Below are positions 24,530 to 33,534 of a stretch of 60,291 nt of DNA, one piece after another. This DNA is from Sphingomonas sp. (GTDB lineage Bacteria > Pseudomonadota > Alphaproteobacteria > Sphingomonadales > Sphingomonadaceae): positions 1-60,291 of the forward strand of contig NZ_SSMY01000003.1 in NCBI RefSeq assembly GCF_004799495.1, given 5' to 3'. The notes beneath the pieces are model-generated. The model saw nothing but the letters and a program-made list of their open reading frames with translations. It was not told the DNA's origin and did no database searches. Each line of letters starts with the position of its first letter. Positions within the stretch are counted from its first letter, which is position 1. The position numbers and the translations under genes are program-made.

Positions 24530-25309
24530 ATGAAGAAGTTATTCGTGACAGTGCTGGCGGCGATGGTCGCCCTGTTCGTGGCCAGTCCTGCGATGGCGCA
24601 GGCCACGCGCACCTGGGTGTCGGGGGTCGGCGACGACGCCAATCCGTGTAGCCGCACGGCGCCGTGCAAGACTTTCGCCGGCGCGGAAAGCAAGACTGCG
24701 ACGGGCGGCGAGATCGATTGCCTCGATCCGGGCGGATTCGGCGCGGTGACGATCGTCAAGTCGCTCACGATCGATTGCACCGGGACGTTCGGCAGCATCC
24801 TCGCGTCAGCGGTCGTCGGCGTTAACGTCAACGACAGCTCATCGCCTAACCCGGGCACGGCTAAGGTAGTACTCCGCGGCCTCAGCATCAACGGCGCAGG
24901 CTCGGTGTCAGGAATTATAGGCGTGCGAGTCAGTTCGGCGCGCGATGTGCTGATTACCGATTCGTTTATCGGCAACTTTTCTACTGCAGGTGTAAGCGTC
25001 AACGCTACCTCGCAAGCGCGCGTGACGATCGATCACGCCACGCTCTACGCCAATGCGATCGGCATCCAAGTCTCGCCGGCGTCGACCTTCAGCAACAGCG
25101 TCAAGGTCAGCAATTCGACGATTGCGGTCAGCTCGACCTCCGGCATCAGCTTGGTCGGATCGGCGGCCAAGGGCTATATCGAGAATACGGTGATCACCGG
25201 CACGCCCAAGGCGCTCGACTTGCAGAGCGGCGCGGTGATGAATTCGTACGGCAACAACGTGCTGGACGCCACCGCGACCGACGCGCCGACCCCGACGCCG
25301 CTGCAGTAA
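24530..25309 (+). CDS. Secreted right-handed parallel beta-helix protein
   Basis: A 259-residue protein with a clear signal peptide (MKKLFVTVLAAMVALFVASP...AMAQ). The mature N-terminus has two cysteine-containing segments, DDANPCSRTAPCKTFAGAES, common in this family, then DCLDPGGFGAVTIVKSLTID. The rest is a series of beta-helix turns rich in Val, Ile, Ser and Asn (VVLRGLSINGAGSV, RVTIDHATLYANAIGIQVS, KVSNSTIAVSSTSGISLVG). Related folds include pectate lyase-like and adhesin-like proteins; no catalytic residues could be picked out. ATG 24530 follows a GGAGAG. A strong terminator lies just after it, so it is probably a single-gene unit. Confidence 0.85.
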   Translation: MKKLFVTVLAAMVALFVASPAMAQATRTWVSGVGDDANPCSRTAPCKTFAGAESKTATGGEIDCLDPGGFGAVTIVKSLTIDCTGTFGSILASAVVGVNVNDSSSPNPGTAKVVLRGLSINGAGSVSGIIGVRVSSARDVLITDSFIGNFSTAGVSVNATSQARVTIDHATLYANAIGIQVSPASTFSNSVKVSNSTIAVSSTSGISLVGSAAKGYIENTVITGTPKALDLQSGAVMNSYGNNVLDATATDAPTPTPLQ

Positions 25310-25345
25310 GCGGCGGCCGGCCTCGGCCGGACGGTGTTACAGAAG

Positions 25346-25382
25346 CCGCCTCCGCCTGACCGGCGGGGGCGGTTTTGTTTTG
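25346..25382 (+). terminator. Rho-independent terminator after the beta-helix gene
   Basis: CCGCCTCCGCC (25346-25356) pairs with GGCGGGGGCGG (25362-25372) around a 5-nt loop; a TTTTGTTTT tract follows. This is a textbook intrinsic terminator on the plus strand, 37 nt after the stop. Confidence 0.85.
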
Positions 25383-25414
25383 TGTTGGCGGCGCGCTCGG
25401 GCAAGGTTGCGCGC

Positions 25415-26542
25415 GTGACCCCAAGCCAGCACCTTCACGCGCATTTGATCGGCCAGCCGGGATCGCGCGCGCGGCTCAACACGCCGGCGCTGATCATCGA
25501 TCTCGACGCGCTGGAGGCGAACATCGCGGCGATGGCGGCGTTCGGACGTGCGGCGGGCGTCGCGCTGCGCCCGCACGCCAAGACGCACAAGAGCGGCGAT
25601 ATCGGGCGGATGCAGGTGGCGGCGGGCGCGGTGGGATTGTGCTGTGCGAAGCTTGGCGAAGCCGAAACGATGGCCGCGGAGGGGATCGAATCGATCCTGT
25701 TGACCTCGCCCGTCGTCACGGCGCCGGCGATCGAGCGATTGGTCGCGCTGGCAGGGCGGATGCGCGATCTGGCCGTCGTCGCCGACCACCGGGACGCCGT
25801 CGCCGCACTCGCAGGCGCGAACGACGGCAAGCCGATCTGCGTGCTGGTCGACATCGATCCGGGCACCCACCGCACCGGCGTCGCATCGGCGGCGGATGCA
25901 GTCGCACTCGCCCGTCAGATCGCCGATGCGCCGCAACTCACCTACAGCGGCGTCCAATTCTATTGCGGGTCGCAACAGCATATCCCGTCTTTCGCCGACC
26001 GCCGTGCCGCGATTGCCGATCGCACCGCCTATCTCCAGACCGTGATCGCCGTGCTGACCGAGGCTGGCCTCGCGCCGCCCGTCGTCACCGGGGGCGGGAC
26101 CGGCACGCATCGGATCGACGCGGAACTGGGTGTGCTGACCGAGCTTCAGGTCGGATCGTACGTATTCATGGACCGCGAATATGACGAGTGCGATCTCGGC
26201 ACGAGCTTCGCGACCGCGCTGATGGTCGACACGCGCGTGATCAGCGCCAATGCGGGCGGCATGGCGACGCTCGATGCGGGGCTGAAGGCGTTCGCGACCG
26301 AAGCGGGAATGCCGGTCATCATGGCGGGCGCGCCGGCGGGCAGCAGCTATCGCTTCATGGGCGACGAGCACGGCGCGGTGGTGGTGCCCGACGGCGAGGC
26401 GGCGCCCGCTCTGGGTGCGCGGCTGACGGCGATGACGCCGCATTGCGACCCGACGGTCAATCTCTACGACGCCTATCACGTCGTGCGCGGTGATACCTTA
26501 GTCGCGATCTGGCCGGTGACCGCGCGAGGGCGCTCCGCCTAG
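25415..26542 (+). CDS. DSD1-family PLP-dependent enzyme (D-threonine aldolase/D-serine dehydratase-like)
   Basis: A 375-residue fold-type III PLP enzyme. The N-terminal alanine-racemase-like barrel shows LNTPALIIDLDALEANIAAM and the PLP-lysine region RPHAKTHKSGDIGRMQ. The C-terminal metal-binding domain ends in HCDPTVNLYDAYHVVRGD, where His and Cys bind the metal. Family members cleave D-threonine or dehydrate D-serine; the substrate here is not resolved. The start is GTG 25415 (MTPSQHLHAHL) because the ORF upstream lies within the terminator. Its TAG stop overlaps the hemE stop in a CTAG. Confidence 0.85.
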   Translation: MTPSQHLHAHLIGQPGSRARLNTPALIIDLDALEANIAAMAAFGRAAGVALRPHAKTHKSGDIGRMQVAAGAVGLCCAKLGEAETMAAEGIESILLTSPVVTAPAIERLVALAGRMRDLAVVADHRDAVAALAGANDGKPICVLVDIDPGTHRTGVASAADAVALARQIADAPQLTYSGVQFYCGSQQHIPSFADRRAAIADRTAYLQTVIAVLTEAGLAPPVVTGGGTGTHRIDAELGVLTELQVGSYVFMDREYDECDLGTSFATALMVDTRVISANAGGMATLDAGLKAFATEAGMPVIMAGAPAGSSYRFMGDEHGAVVVPDGEAAPALGARLTAMTPHCDPTVNLYDAYHVVRGDTLVAIWPVTARGRSA

Positions 26543-27555
26543 CCGCGAACGCGCGCGAGCAACTGCTCGACATGCGCGATGGGGGTGTCCTGCAGGATGC
26601 CGTGGCCGAGGTTGAAGACGTGCGGCCGGTGGGGAAATGCTGCGAGCACGCGATCGATCGCGGCGTCGAGCGTCGGCCCGCCCGTGACCAGCGCTAGCGG
26701 GTCGAGGTTGCCCTGGACGGGCACGCCCGCGGACAGGATCGCGTTCGCCCAGACCGGATCGACCGTCTCGTCGAGCCCGATCGCGTCGGCGCCGGTCTCG
26801 TTGGCGTAAGCCGCGAGCTTGCCGCCCGCGCCCTTGGGGAAGCCGATCACCGGGGTGTCGGGATGGCGTTCCTTGAGCGTGGCGATGATCCGCGCGTTGG
26901 GGGCGATCACCCATTGCTCGAACTGCGCAGGGCTGAGGCTCCCGGCCCAGCTATCGAACAATTGCACCGCCTGTACGCCGCAGTCGATCTGCTTGGCGAG
27001 ATACTCGACCGTTAGGTCGACAATCGCTTCGACGATGTGCCGGAATGCCGCGGGGTCGCGATAGGCGAAGCGCCGCGTCTCGCCCTGGTCGCGGCTGCCA
27101 TGCCCGGCCACCATGTACGTCGCGACGGTCCAGGGCGATCCGGCGAACCCGAGGAAGGTCGTCTCGGGCGACAGCTCGGCCGCGACGCGGCGGACCGTCT
27201 CGTAGACCGGATCGAGCCGCTCGGGCACGCGCATCAGCCTGTCGAGCGCGTGATCGACCAGGGCGGGGCTCAGCACCGGCCCCTCGCCCGCCCCGAAGCT
27301 CAGGTCCTGCCCCAGCGCCCACGGCACCATCAAAATGTCCGAAAACAGGATTGCGCCGTCGAACCCGAAGCGGCGGATCGGCTGGAGCGTGACCTCGGCG
27401 GCGCTCTCGGGGTCGGTCGCGAGGTCGAGGAAGCCGCCCTTCTCCGCGCGCAACGCGCGATATTCGGGCAGATATCGCCCGGCCTGACGCATCAGCCAGA
27501 CCGGCGGCACGGCGAGCCGCTCGCCCTTCAGGACGCGGAGCAGTTTCGGAGTCAT
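26539..27555 (-). CDS. hemE: Uroporphyrinogen decarboxylase
   Basis: A 338-residue enzyme that removes the four acetate carboxyls of uroporphyrinogen III to make coproporphyrinogen III. The signature PPVWLMRQAGRYLPEYR is present near residues 17-33. Conserved FSDILMVPWALG, GFAGSPWTVATYMVAG, QLFDSWAGSLSP and the final FNLGHGILQDTPIAHVEQLL are all present. It is the third gene of a hemC-hemF-hemE operon on the minus strand, 7 nt after hemF. Confidence 0.97.
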   Translation of the reverse strand: MTPKLLRVLKGERLAVPPVWLMRQAGRYLPEYRALRAEKGGFLDLATDPESAAEVTLQPIRRFGFDGAILFSDILMVPWALGQDLSFGAGEGPVLSPALVDHALDRLMRVPERLDPVYETVRRVAAELSPETTFLGFAGSPWTVATYMVAGHGSRDQGETRRFAYRDPAAFRHIVEAIVDLTVEYLAKQIDCGVQAVQLFDSWAGSLSPAQFEQWVIAPNARIIATLKERHPDTPVIGFPKGAGGKLAAYANETGADAIGLDETVDPVWANAILSAGVPVQGNLDPLALVTGGPTLDAAIDRVLAAFPHRPHVFNLGHGILQDTPIAHVEQLLARVRG

Positions 27556-27562
27556 GCCCCCC

Positions 27563-28405
27563 TCACGCCCATGTCGCCACCGGCGGCAAGCTCATCAGGA
27601 TCGCGTCGATGTTGCCGCCGGTCTTGAGGCCGAACAGCGTCCCGCGATCGTACACCAGGTTGAACTCGGCATAGCGCCCGCGCCACGCATTGCGCTGCGC
27701 GACATCGGCGTCGGTGAACGGATCGGCCATGCGGCGGCGCACGATGCGCGGATAGACGTCGAGGAACGCGCGCCCGACATCCTGCGTGAACGCGAAGTTC
27801 GCCGCGAAATCGCCCTCGAGATGATCGTAGAAGATGCCGCCGACGCCGCGATGGACCTGGCGGTGGGGGATGTAGAAATAATCGTCGGCCCATTGCTTGA
27901 AGCGCGGGTAGTGCGCCGGGTCGTGCCGGTCGCACGCGACCTTTAACGTGGCGTGGAAGTCCTGGGTGTCGTCATCGTTCGGGAGCGGTGGGTTGAGGTC
28001 CGCGCCGCCGCCGAACCAGCGCTTGGTCGTGACGAGGAAGCGGCAGTTCATGTGCACCGCGGGGACGTGCGGGTTCGCCATGTGCGCGACCAGGCTGATC
28101 CCGGTGGCGAAGAAGTGCGGGTTCTCCGCCGCGCCATGGATCGACTTGGCAAACTCGCCCTCGAAGCTGCCGCCAACGGTCGAGACGTTCACCCCGACCT
28201 TCTCGAACACCGTGCCCTTCATCACGCCGCGCACGCCGCCGCCGCCGGGCTCGCCCGACGGGTCGGTGCGATCCCACGCGATATAGTCGAACCCCGCGTC
28301 CGACCCGGCCTCGCGCTCGATTTCGACGAACTCGGCGCAAATCTGGTCGCGCAGCGCCTCGAACCAATTGCGGGCGGTTTGCTGTTCGTCGTCGAGCGGC
28401 TTCAT
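27563..28405 (-). CDS. hemF: Oxygen-dependent coproporphyrinogen III oxidase
   Basis: A 280-residue HemF that oxidatively decarboxylates coproporphyrinogen III to protoporphyrinogen IX using O2. The signatures are WDRTDPSGEPGGGGVRGVMK, VGVNVSTVGGSF, the NCRFLVTTKRWFGGGADLNP active-site loop and GGIFYDH, plus FNLVYDRGTLFGLKTGGNID. ATG 28405 (MKPLDDEQQ) is chosen over an upstream start at 28426 because a GGGAC site precedes it. It lies between hemC and hemE, so heme biosynthesis steps are co-transcribed. Confidence 0.97.
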   Translation of the reverse strand: MKPLDDEQQTARNWFEALRDQICAEFVEIEREAGSDAGFDYIAWDRTDPSGEPGGGGVRGVMKGTVFEKVGVNVSTVGGSFEGEFAKSIHGAAENPHFFATGISLVAHMANPHVPAVHMNCRFLVTTKRWFGGGADLNPPLPNDDDTQDFHATLKVACDRHDPAHYPRFKQWADDYFYIPHRQVHRGVGGIFYDHLEGDFAANFAFTQDVGRAFLDVYPRIVRRRMADPFTDADVAQRNAWRGRYAEFNLVYDRGTLFGLKTGGNIDAILMSLPPVATWA

Positions 28406-28426
28406 CCGGCGTCCCTTGGCGAACAA

Positions 28427-29302
28427 TTACGCCGCGAACAACCGGCGGATGCTGTCCGGCGCGCGGGCGAGCAAATCGCGCGCGAGTGCCGCCGGGTCGG
28501 TGCCCTTGCCCGCGACATGGGCGCTGCCGTCCTCGGCGAAGAGTTCGGCGCGGATCGATCCGTCCTCGTTCGCCAACGCGGCGACCGGAGAATGGCAATC
28601 GGCCTGAAGCGCAGCGAGCAGCGCGCGCTCGGCGAGCACACAGGAGACGGTCGGCGCATGGCCGATCACGGCGACCATATCGCGGGTCGCGTTGTCGCCG
28701 CGGCGCACCTCGATTCCGACCGCGCCTTGCGCGGGCGCGGGAAGCATCGTGTCGAGCGGGATCGCGACGCCGACATCGGGCCGCCCGAGCCGGTCGAGCC
28801 CCGCCGCCGCGAGCAACGTCGCATCGGCCTCGCCCGCCGCGAGCTTGGCGAGCCGCGTGTCGACGTTGCCGCGAAACCCGACGATTTTCAGGTCCGGCCG
28901 CAGTCGCAGCAACTGCGCCGCGCGCCGGGGCGAACTGGTCCCGACCGTCGCGCCTTCGGCCAAGTCCGCGACCGACGCCGCGCCGATGATCCGGTCGCGC
29001 ACGTCGGCGCGTTCCAGCATCGCGGCGATGGCGATCGCGTCGGGCCGGATCGTCTCGACATCCTTCATCGAGTGCACCGCGCAATCGATCTCCCGGTCGA
29101 GCAAAGCGCGGTCGAGCTCCTTGGTCCACAGCGCCTTGCCGCCGATCTCCGCGAGCGGGCGGTCCTGCACCTTGTCGCCGGTGGTCTTGATGACGACGAT
29201 CTCGACCGTGGCGTGGTGCGCCTCGACCAGCGCATCGCGCACAAAGGCTGCCTGGACGAGCGCGAGCGGCGAGCCGCGGGTGCCAAGGCGGATGGTCGTC
29301 AT
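28427..29302 (-). CDS. hemC: Hydroxymethylbilane synthase (porphobilinogen deaminase)
   Basis: A 291-residue enzyme that polymerises four porphobilinogens. The start TIRLGTRGSPLAL, the KDVETIRPD region, GTSSPRRAAQLLRLRPDLKI, and the dipyrromethane-cofactor Cys236 in LQADCHSPVAAL are visible. ATG 29302 (MTTIRLG) is preferred; earlier in-frame ATGs at 29314 and 29338 add non-conserved residues. It is the first gene of the hem operon and diverges from ccmC. The usual partner hemD is not adjacent. Confidence 0.96.
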   Translation of the reverse strand: MTTIRLGTRGSPLALVQAAFVRDALVEAHHATVEIVVIKTTGDKVQDRPLAEIGGKALWTKELDRALLDREIDCAVHSMKDVETIRPDAIAIAAMLERADVRDRIIGAASVADLAEGATVGTSSPRRAAQLLRLRPDLKIVGFRGNVDTRLAKLAAGEADATLLAAAGLDRLGRPDVGVAIPLDTMLPAPAQGAVGIEVRRGDNATRDMVAVIGHAPTVSCVLAERALLAALQADCHSPVAALANEDGSIRAELFAEDGSAHVAGKGTDPAALARDLLARAPDSIRRLFAA

Positions 29303-29391
29303 GCACGCGCTCATGACGAAGCCGCGGCGGTTCGACAAGTTCGGCGCACACGGGCCGTGGATTATGCGCGCGATCTTGCTATTGCCGACCC

Positions 29392-30117
29392 GTGGCTAGC
29401 CTGCACGCCTTCGCCAATCCCACGCGCTTCCTGAAGATCGCGCGCCCACTGACGCGGATCCTGTTCTGGACGGGTGTCGCGCTGATCGCGTTCGGGGTGT
29501 GGGCCGGGCTGACGCAGACCCCGCCCGATTATCTGCAGGGCGAGACGGTGCGGATCATGTACATCCACGTCCCGACCGCGTGGCTCGGTATGGGCGGCTG
29601 GAGCGGGATCGCTTTGTCGTCGATCGTGTATCTGGTGTGGCGGCATCCGCTGGCGAACGTCGCGGCGCGCGCGATCGCCTTGCCCGGTGCACTGTTCGCG
29701 TTCCTTTGCCTTGCGACGGGGTCGATCTGGGGGCGGCCGACCTGGGGAACGTGGTGGCAATGGGACGGGCGGCTGACCAGCATGCTGCTGCTGTTCTTCG
29801 TCTATCTCGGCTACATGGCGCTCGCGCGCGCCGATCAGGATCGCGGCGGCGACGGGCGGATCCCGGCGATCTACGGCGTTGCGGGGTCGGTGCTGCTGCC
29901 GATCATCCGCTATTCGGTGGTGTGGTGGAACACGCTGCACCAGGGCGAGAGCATCGGGCTGACCAGCTCGAGTATCGACCAATCGATCCTCTGGCCGCTC
30001 TGGTTCACGCTCGGCGGGTTCACCTTATTCTTTGCGAGCATCGTCCTGATGCGGATGCGCACGATGCTCGCCGCGACGAGGATGGAGGGGCGGATGCGCC
30101 GGATGGCCGCGGTATGA
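29392..30117 (+). CDS. ccmC: Heme exporter/handling protein CcmC
   Basis: A 241-residue integral membrane protein with six predicted helices that loads heme onto CcmE during cytochrome c maturation. The tryptophan-rich periplasmic motif WGRPTWGTWWQWD is present, with conserved histidines in VRIMYIHVPTAWL and WNTLHQGES flanking it. It uses a GTG start at 29392. It diverges from hemC across 89 nt. Its stop overlaps ccmD by 4 nt. Confidence 0.95.
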   Translation: MASLHAFANPTRFLKIARPLTRILFWTGVALIAFGVWAGLTQTPPDYLQGETVRIMYIHVPTAWLGMGGWSGIALSSIVYLVWRHPLANVAARAIALPGALFAFLCLATGSIWGRPTWGTWWQWDGRLTSMLLLFFVYLGYMALARADQDRGGDGRIPAIYGVAGSVLLPIIRYSVVWWNTLHQGESIGLTSSSIDQSILWPLWFTLGGFTLFFASIVLMRMRTMLAATRMEGRMRRMAAV

Positions 30118-30227
30118 GCGGCTGGTCGTTCGTCACCGCGGCCTATGCCGTGACGCTGGTCGCGAGCGCAGGGCTGGCGCTGTCGAGCTGGCTCGCGATG
30201 CGCGCGGCGGAGAGAAAACTCCCGTGA
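30114..30227 (+). CDS. ccmD: Heme exporter protein CcmD
   Basis: A 37-residue single-helix protein (MSGWSFVTAAYAVTLVASAG then LALSSWLAMRAAERKLP). Its size, the position between ccmC and ccmE, the one membrane helix and the short basic tail are what CcmD has. CcmD stabilises the CcmABC-heme-CcmE complex. Both ends overlap neighbours (ATGA at 30114, GTGA at 30224). Confidence 0.88.
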   Translation: MSGWSFVTAAYAVTLVASAGLALSSWLAMRAAERKLP

Positions 30228-30658
30228 GGCCCAAGAACCAGCGGCTCGTCCTTGCCGCGCTCGCGGTTCTCGCGGTGATCGCCGCCGGGCTGCTCGCGCT
30301 GTCGGGATTGAAGGATCAGGCGGCGTTCTTCTACGCGCCATCGGACGTCAAGAAGGACGGCTTGCCGCTGGGCAAGGCGGTACGGCTCGGCGGGATGGTC
30401 GCGGCCGGATCGGTCAAGCGCGCGCCCGACGGCGTCACGATGCATTTCGTCGTGACCGACGGCCAGGCGACCACACCGGTCACGTTCAGCGGGATCGCGC
30501 CCGACCTGTTCCGTGAAAAATCGGGGGTCGTCGCGGAAGGGCAATTCCAGCCCGACGGCAGCTTCGTCGCGACCAACCTGCTCGCCAAGCACGACGAAAA
30601 ATACATGCCACCCGAAATTGCCGGCAAGATGCACGAGACCAAGAGCCTGAAGCAATGA
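30224..30658 (+). CDS. ccmE: Cytochrome c maturation heme chaperone CcmE
   Basis: A 144-residue periplasmic heme chaperone with an N-terminal membrane anchor (LVLAALAVLAVIAAGLLAL). The heme-binding motif LLAKHDEKYMPPE has the covalent histidine His123 and Tyr127. The beta-barrel OB-like core includes VRLGGMVAAGSV and VTFSGIAPDLFREKSGVVAE. It starts with GTG overlapping the ccmD stop. Confidence 0.96.
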   Translation: MRPKNQRLVLAALAVLAVIAAGLLALSGLKDQAAFFYAPSDVKKDGLPLGKAVRLGGMVAAGSVKRAPDGVTMHFVVTDGQATTPVTFSGIAPDLFREKSGVVAEGQFQPDGSFVATNLLAKHDEKYMPPEIAGKMHETKSLKQ

Positions 30659-32571
30659 CCGCCGAAGCCGGCCTCGCCGCTTTGTGGTTCGCCGCCGCGC
30701 TCGCCGCGTTGCAGCTGGCGCTGGCGGCGATCGGGATCGCGCAGAAACGCGACGACGTGATGGCGGCGGCGCGCCCGGTTGCGTTCGTGCAAGGGCTGCT
30801 CGCGCTGGTCGCGATGGGGTGCCTGATCGCGGTGTTCCTCGCCAGCGACATGTCGGTGAAGCTGGTCGTCGACAACAGCCATTCGGCGACGCCCTGGCTG
30901 TACAAGTTCGCCGGCGCGTGGGGCAATCACGAAGGGTCGATGCTGCTGTGGGTGACGATCCTGGGGCTGGCGGGCGGCGCGGTGGCGTTGCTCGAGCGCC
31001 GCCTGCCCACCGCAACGCTGACCGCGACACTGGGCGCGCAGGCCGCGATCGCGCTAGGGTTCTACGCCTTCCTGCTGTTCGCCTCCAACCCGTTCGCCCG
31101 ACAGATCCCCGCGGCGCCCGAAGGCAACAGCCTCAACCCGCTGCTCCAGGACCCCGGCTTGGCGTTCCATCCGCCGACGCTCTACATCGGTTATGTCGGG
31201 CTGTCGGTCGCGTTCAGCTTCGCGGTCGGCGCGCTCGTCATGCGCGATGTCGGTCCGGCATTCGCGCGCGCGATGCGGCCGTGGATTTTGGGCGCGTGGA
31301 TTTTCCTGACGCTCGGCATCACCGCGGGGAGCTACTGGGCCTATTACGAGCTCGGCTGGGGCGGCTGGTGGTTCTGGGACCCGGTCGAGAACGCCAGCCT
31401 GATGCCGTGGCTGGCGGCGACAGCCTTGCTCCATTCGGTGACGGTGCTCGCGACCCGCGACGGGTTGCGCGCGTGGACGGTGATGCTGTCGGTCGTTGCC
31501 TTCTCGATGAGCATGATCGGGACGTTCCTGGTGCGGTCGGGTATCCTCACCAGCGTCCATGCCTTCGCGGTCGATCCGACTCGCGGGGCGTTCATCCTCG
31601 CGTTGCTCGCGCTCTATATCGGCGGGGCGCTGGCGCTGTTCGCGCTTCGCGTGGGCACGGTGCGCGCCGGCAATACGTTCGAGGCGGTGAGCCGCGAGGG
31701 CGCGCTGGTCGCCAACAATCTGTTGCTGACCGTCATCCTCGCGCTCGTGCTGATCGGGACGCTCTACCCGATCGTCGCGGCGGGGTTCGGCGTGCAGCTG
31801 TCGGTCGGACCGCCCTTTTTCGACAAGACGATCGGTCCGATCGTGCTGGCACTGGTCGTCTTCATGGCCGCGGGGCCGGTGCTGCGCTGGCGGCGCGATG
31901 AGGGCAAGGTCGCGCTTAGGCGGCTCGCCGTCCCGGCGGCAATCGCCGCGATCGTGTTGGCGCTGTTCGCAGCGTTCGGCGGGGGGATCGGTTTTCTACC
32001 GTTATGCGGGCTTGCGTTCGCGGCAGGGCTGGCGGCGGCAAGCGTCGCGCCGTTGTGGAAGCGCAACCTGCGCCGCACGCCGCTGTTCGTGTACGGCATG
32101 GTGGTCGCGCATTTGGGTATCGCGGTTAGCCTGGCGGGCATGGCAAGCGACAGCGCGTTCACCAAGGAGACGCTCGTCGCTGCCGAGATCGGCAAGCCCT
32201 ACAATGTCGGCCCATACACCGTAACGCTCGACAGCATCGAGCCGCGTGTCGGGTCGAACTGGTCGGCGCTCGAGGCGAGATTGAGCGCGCGGCGCGGCGG
32301 CGGCGATCCGCTGATCCTCCACCCGCAATCGCGCTTCTTCGCCGAGCCGGTAACGGTGACGAGCGAGTCGGCGATCGCGACTCGGCTCGATGGCCAGCTT
32401 TACACCGTGCTCGGCCAGCAGGACGAGCGGGGCCGCTGGCAATTACGCTTGTGGTGGAAACCGTTCGTGACGCTGATCTGGCTCGGCGGCGCACTGGTCG
32501 CGCTGGGGGGCGCGCTGTCGCTGCTCGGGCGCTGGTGGCGCGAGCGGCCCAAGCGGGAGGAGGCGGAATGA
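30655..32571 (+). CDS. ccmF: Heme lyase CcmF/NrfE-family protein
   Basis: A 638-residue multi-spanning protein of the CcmF family that attaches heme from CcmE to apocytochrome c. The WWD domain is GWGGWWFWDPVENASLMPWL. Conserved histidine-containing KFAGAWGNHEGSMLLWVTIL and FHPPTLYIGYVGLSVAFSF, with many helices throughout, complete the picture. Its start overlaps ccmE, and its stop overlaps ccmG. Length is typical. Confidence 0.96.
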   Translation: MTAEAGLAALWFAAALAALQLALAAIGIAQKRDDVMAAARPVAFVQGLLALVAMGCLIAVFLASDMSVKLVVDNSHSATPWLYKFAGAWGNHEGSMLLWVTILGLAGGAVALLERRLPTATLTATLGAQAAIALGFYAFLLFASNPFARQIPAAPEGNSLNPLLQDPGLAFHPPTLYIGYVGLSVAFSFAVGALVMRDVGPAFARAMRPWILGAWIFLTLGITAGSYWAYYELGWGGWWFWDPVENASLMPWLAATALLHSVTVLATRDGLRAWTVMLSVVAFSMSMIGTFLVRSGILTSVHAFAVDPTRGAFILALLALYIGGALALFALRVGTVRAGNTFEAVSREGALVANNLLLTVILALVLIGTLYPIVAAGFGVQLSVGPPFFDKTIGPIVLALVVFMAAGPVLRWRRDEGKVALRRLAVPAAIAAIVLALFAAFGGGIGFLPLCGLAFAAGLAAASVAPLWKRNLRRTPLFVYGMVVAHLGIAVSLAGMASDSAFTKETLVAAEIGKPYNVGPYTVTLDSIEPRVGSNWSALEARLSARRGGGDPLILHPQSRFFAEPVTVTSESAIATRLDGQLYTVLGQQDERGRWQLRLWWKPFVTLIWLGGALVALGGALSLLGRWWRERPKREEAE

Positions 32572-33095
32572 AGCGCGCGTTGCTCTGGGCGCCGCTGCTC
32601 ACCTTCGTGCTGGTGATCGGTATCGCCGCGGTGGCGTTGCTTAAGCCAGCCGACCGAACGGTCAAATCGGCGCTGGTCGGCAAGCCGCTCCCCGCTTTCG
32701 CGCTCCCGCCGATCGTTGCGACCAAGCCGGGGCTCGCCACGACGTCGTTCCGCGACGGTCAGCCACGGCTGGTCAACGTCTTCGCCAGCTGGTGCATCCC
32801 GTGCATGGCCGAGGCGCCGCAATTGCTCGAGCTCAAGCAGGCTGGCGTCCGCATCGAAGGCATTGCGATCCGCGACACCGGCCCCGCGATCGCCGATTTC
32901 CTCGCGCGCAACGGCGACCCGTACGAGGCGATCGGCAGCGACCCCGAATCGCGCGTCCAGCTGTCGCTCGGTTCATCCGGCGTCCCCGAAAGCTTCGTCA
33001 TCGACGGGCAGGGCAAGATCGTGCTCCAGCATATCGGCGACATCCGCGGCGACGACGTGCCCGCGATCCTCGACGCGATCCGGAGCGCGCAATGA
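32568..33095 (+). CDS. ccmG: Thiol:disulfide interchange protein (DsbE/CcmG)
   Basis: A 175-residue membrane-anchored thioredoxin-fold reductant that keeps apocytochrome heme-site cysteines reduced. The N-terminal anchor is WAPLLTFVLVIGIAAVALL. The active site is ASWCIPCMAE (Cys76, Cys79), with the cis-proline region GVPESFVIDGQGKI following. The ATG at 32568 overlaps the ccmF stop; upstream sequence in this frame is within ccmF. Confidence 0.95.
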   Translation: MKRALLWAPLLTFVLVIGIAAVALLKPADRTVKSALVGKPLPAFALPPIVATKPGLATTSFRDGQPRLVNVFASWCIPCMAEAPQLLELKQAGVRIEGIAIRDTGPAIADFLARNGDPYEAIGSDPESRVQLSLGSSGVPESFVIDGQGKIVLQHIGDIRGDDVPAILDAIRSAQ

Positions 33096-33499
33096 AGCGG
33101 CTGGCGCTGCTCGCCGCGCTGATCGTCGCCGTACCGGCGCTCGCCGACAGCAATTTGCCACCCGCGCGTTACGCCAACACCCAGCTCGCCGATCCCGCCA
33201 AGGAAGCGCAGGCCAAGGCGTTGATGGAGGAATTGCGCTGCCTGGTCTGCCAAGGCCAGTCGATCGCCGACAGCAATGCGGAAATGGCTGGCGACATGCG
33301 CTCGCTGGTCCGCACCCGGATCGCCGCGGGCGAAAGCCCGGCGAGCGTCCGCGCCTGGCTGATCAAGAGCTACGGCGACTACGTGACCTACGACCCGCCG
33401 CTCAGCGCGGTAACCGCGCCGCTGTGGATCGCGCCGATCGTGTTGCTGCTGATCGGCGGCTTGATCGCGCGGCGGAGTTTGAAACGGCGTCGCCGCTGA
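33092..33499 (+). CDS. ccmH: Cytochrome c-type biogenesis protein CcmH
   Basis: A 135-residue thiol-oxidoreductase with a signal peptide ending VPALA and the RCLVCQGQSIADS active site (Cys50, Cys53). The conserved helical region LVRTRIAAGESPASVRAWLI and GDYVTYDPP precedes a C-terminal transmembrane helix (LWIAPIVLLLIGGLI). It forms the heme-ligation complex with CcmF. It overlaps ccmG by 4 nt and ends the ccm operon here; no ccmI-type gene follows. Confidence 0.95.
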   Translation: MKRLALLAALIVAVPALADSNLPPARYANTQLADPAKEAQAKALMEELRCLVCQGQSIADSNAEMAGDMRSLVRTRIAAGESPASVRAWLIKSYGDYVTYDPPLSAVTAPLWIAPIVLLLIGGLIARRSLKRRRR

Positions 33500-33534
33500 T
33501 CGGCCGGCCGCTCGGCATCGAGAGGATTTGCAGG

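Noticed and set aside
26539..26542. CTAG shared as stop by two convergent genes (also at 45560-45563)
   Set aside because: This is a known by-product of compact genomes; no regulatory meaning is shown.
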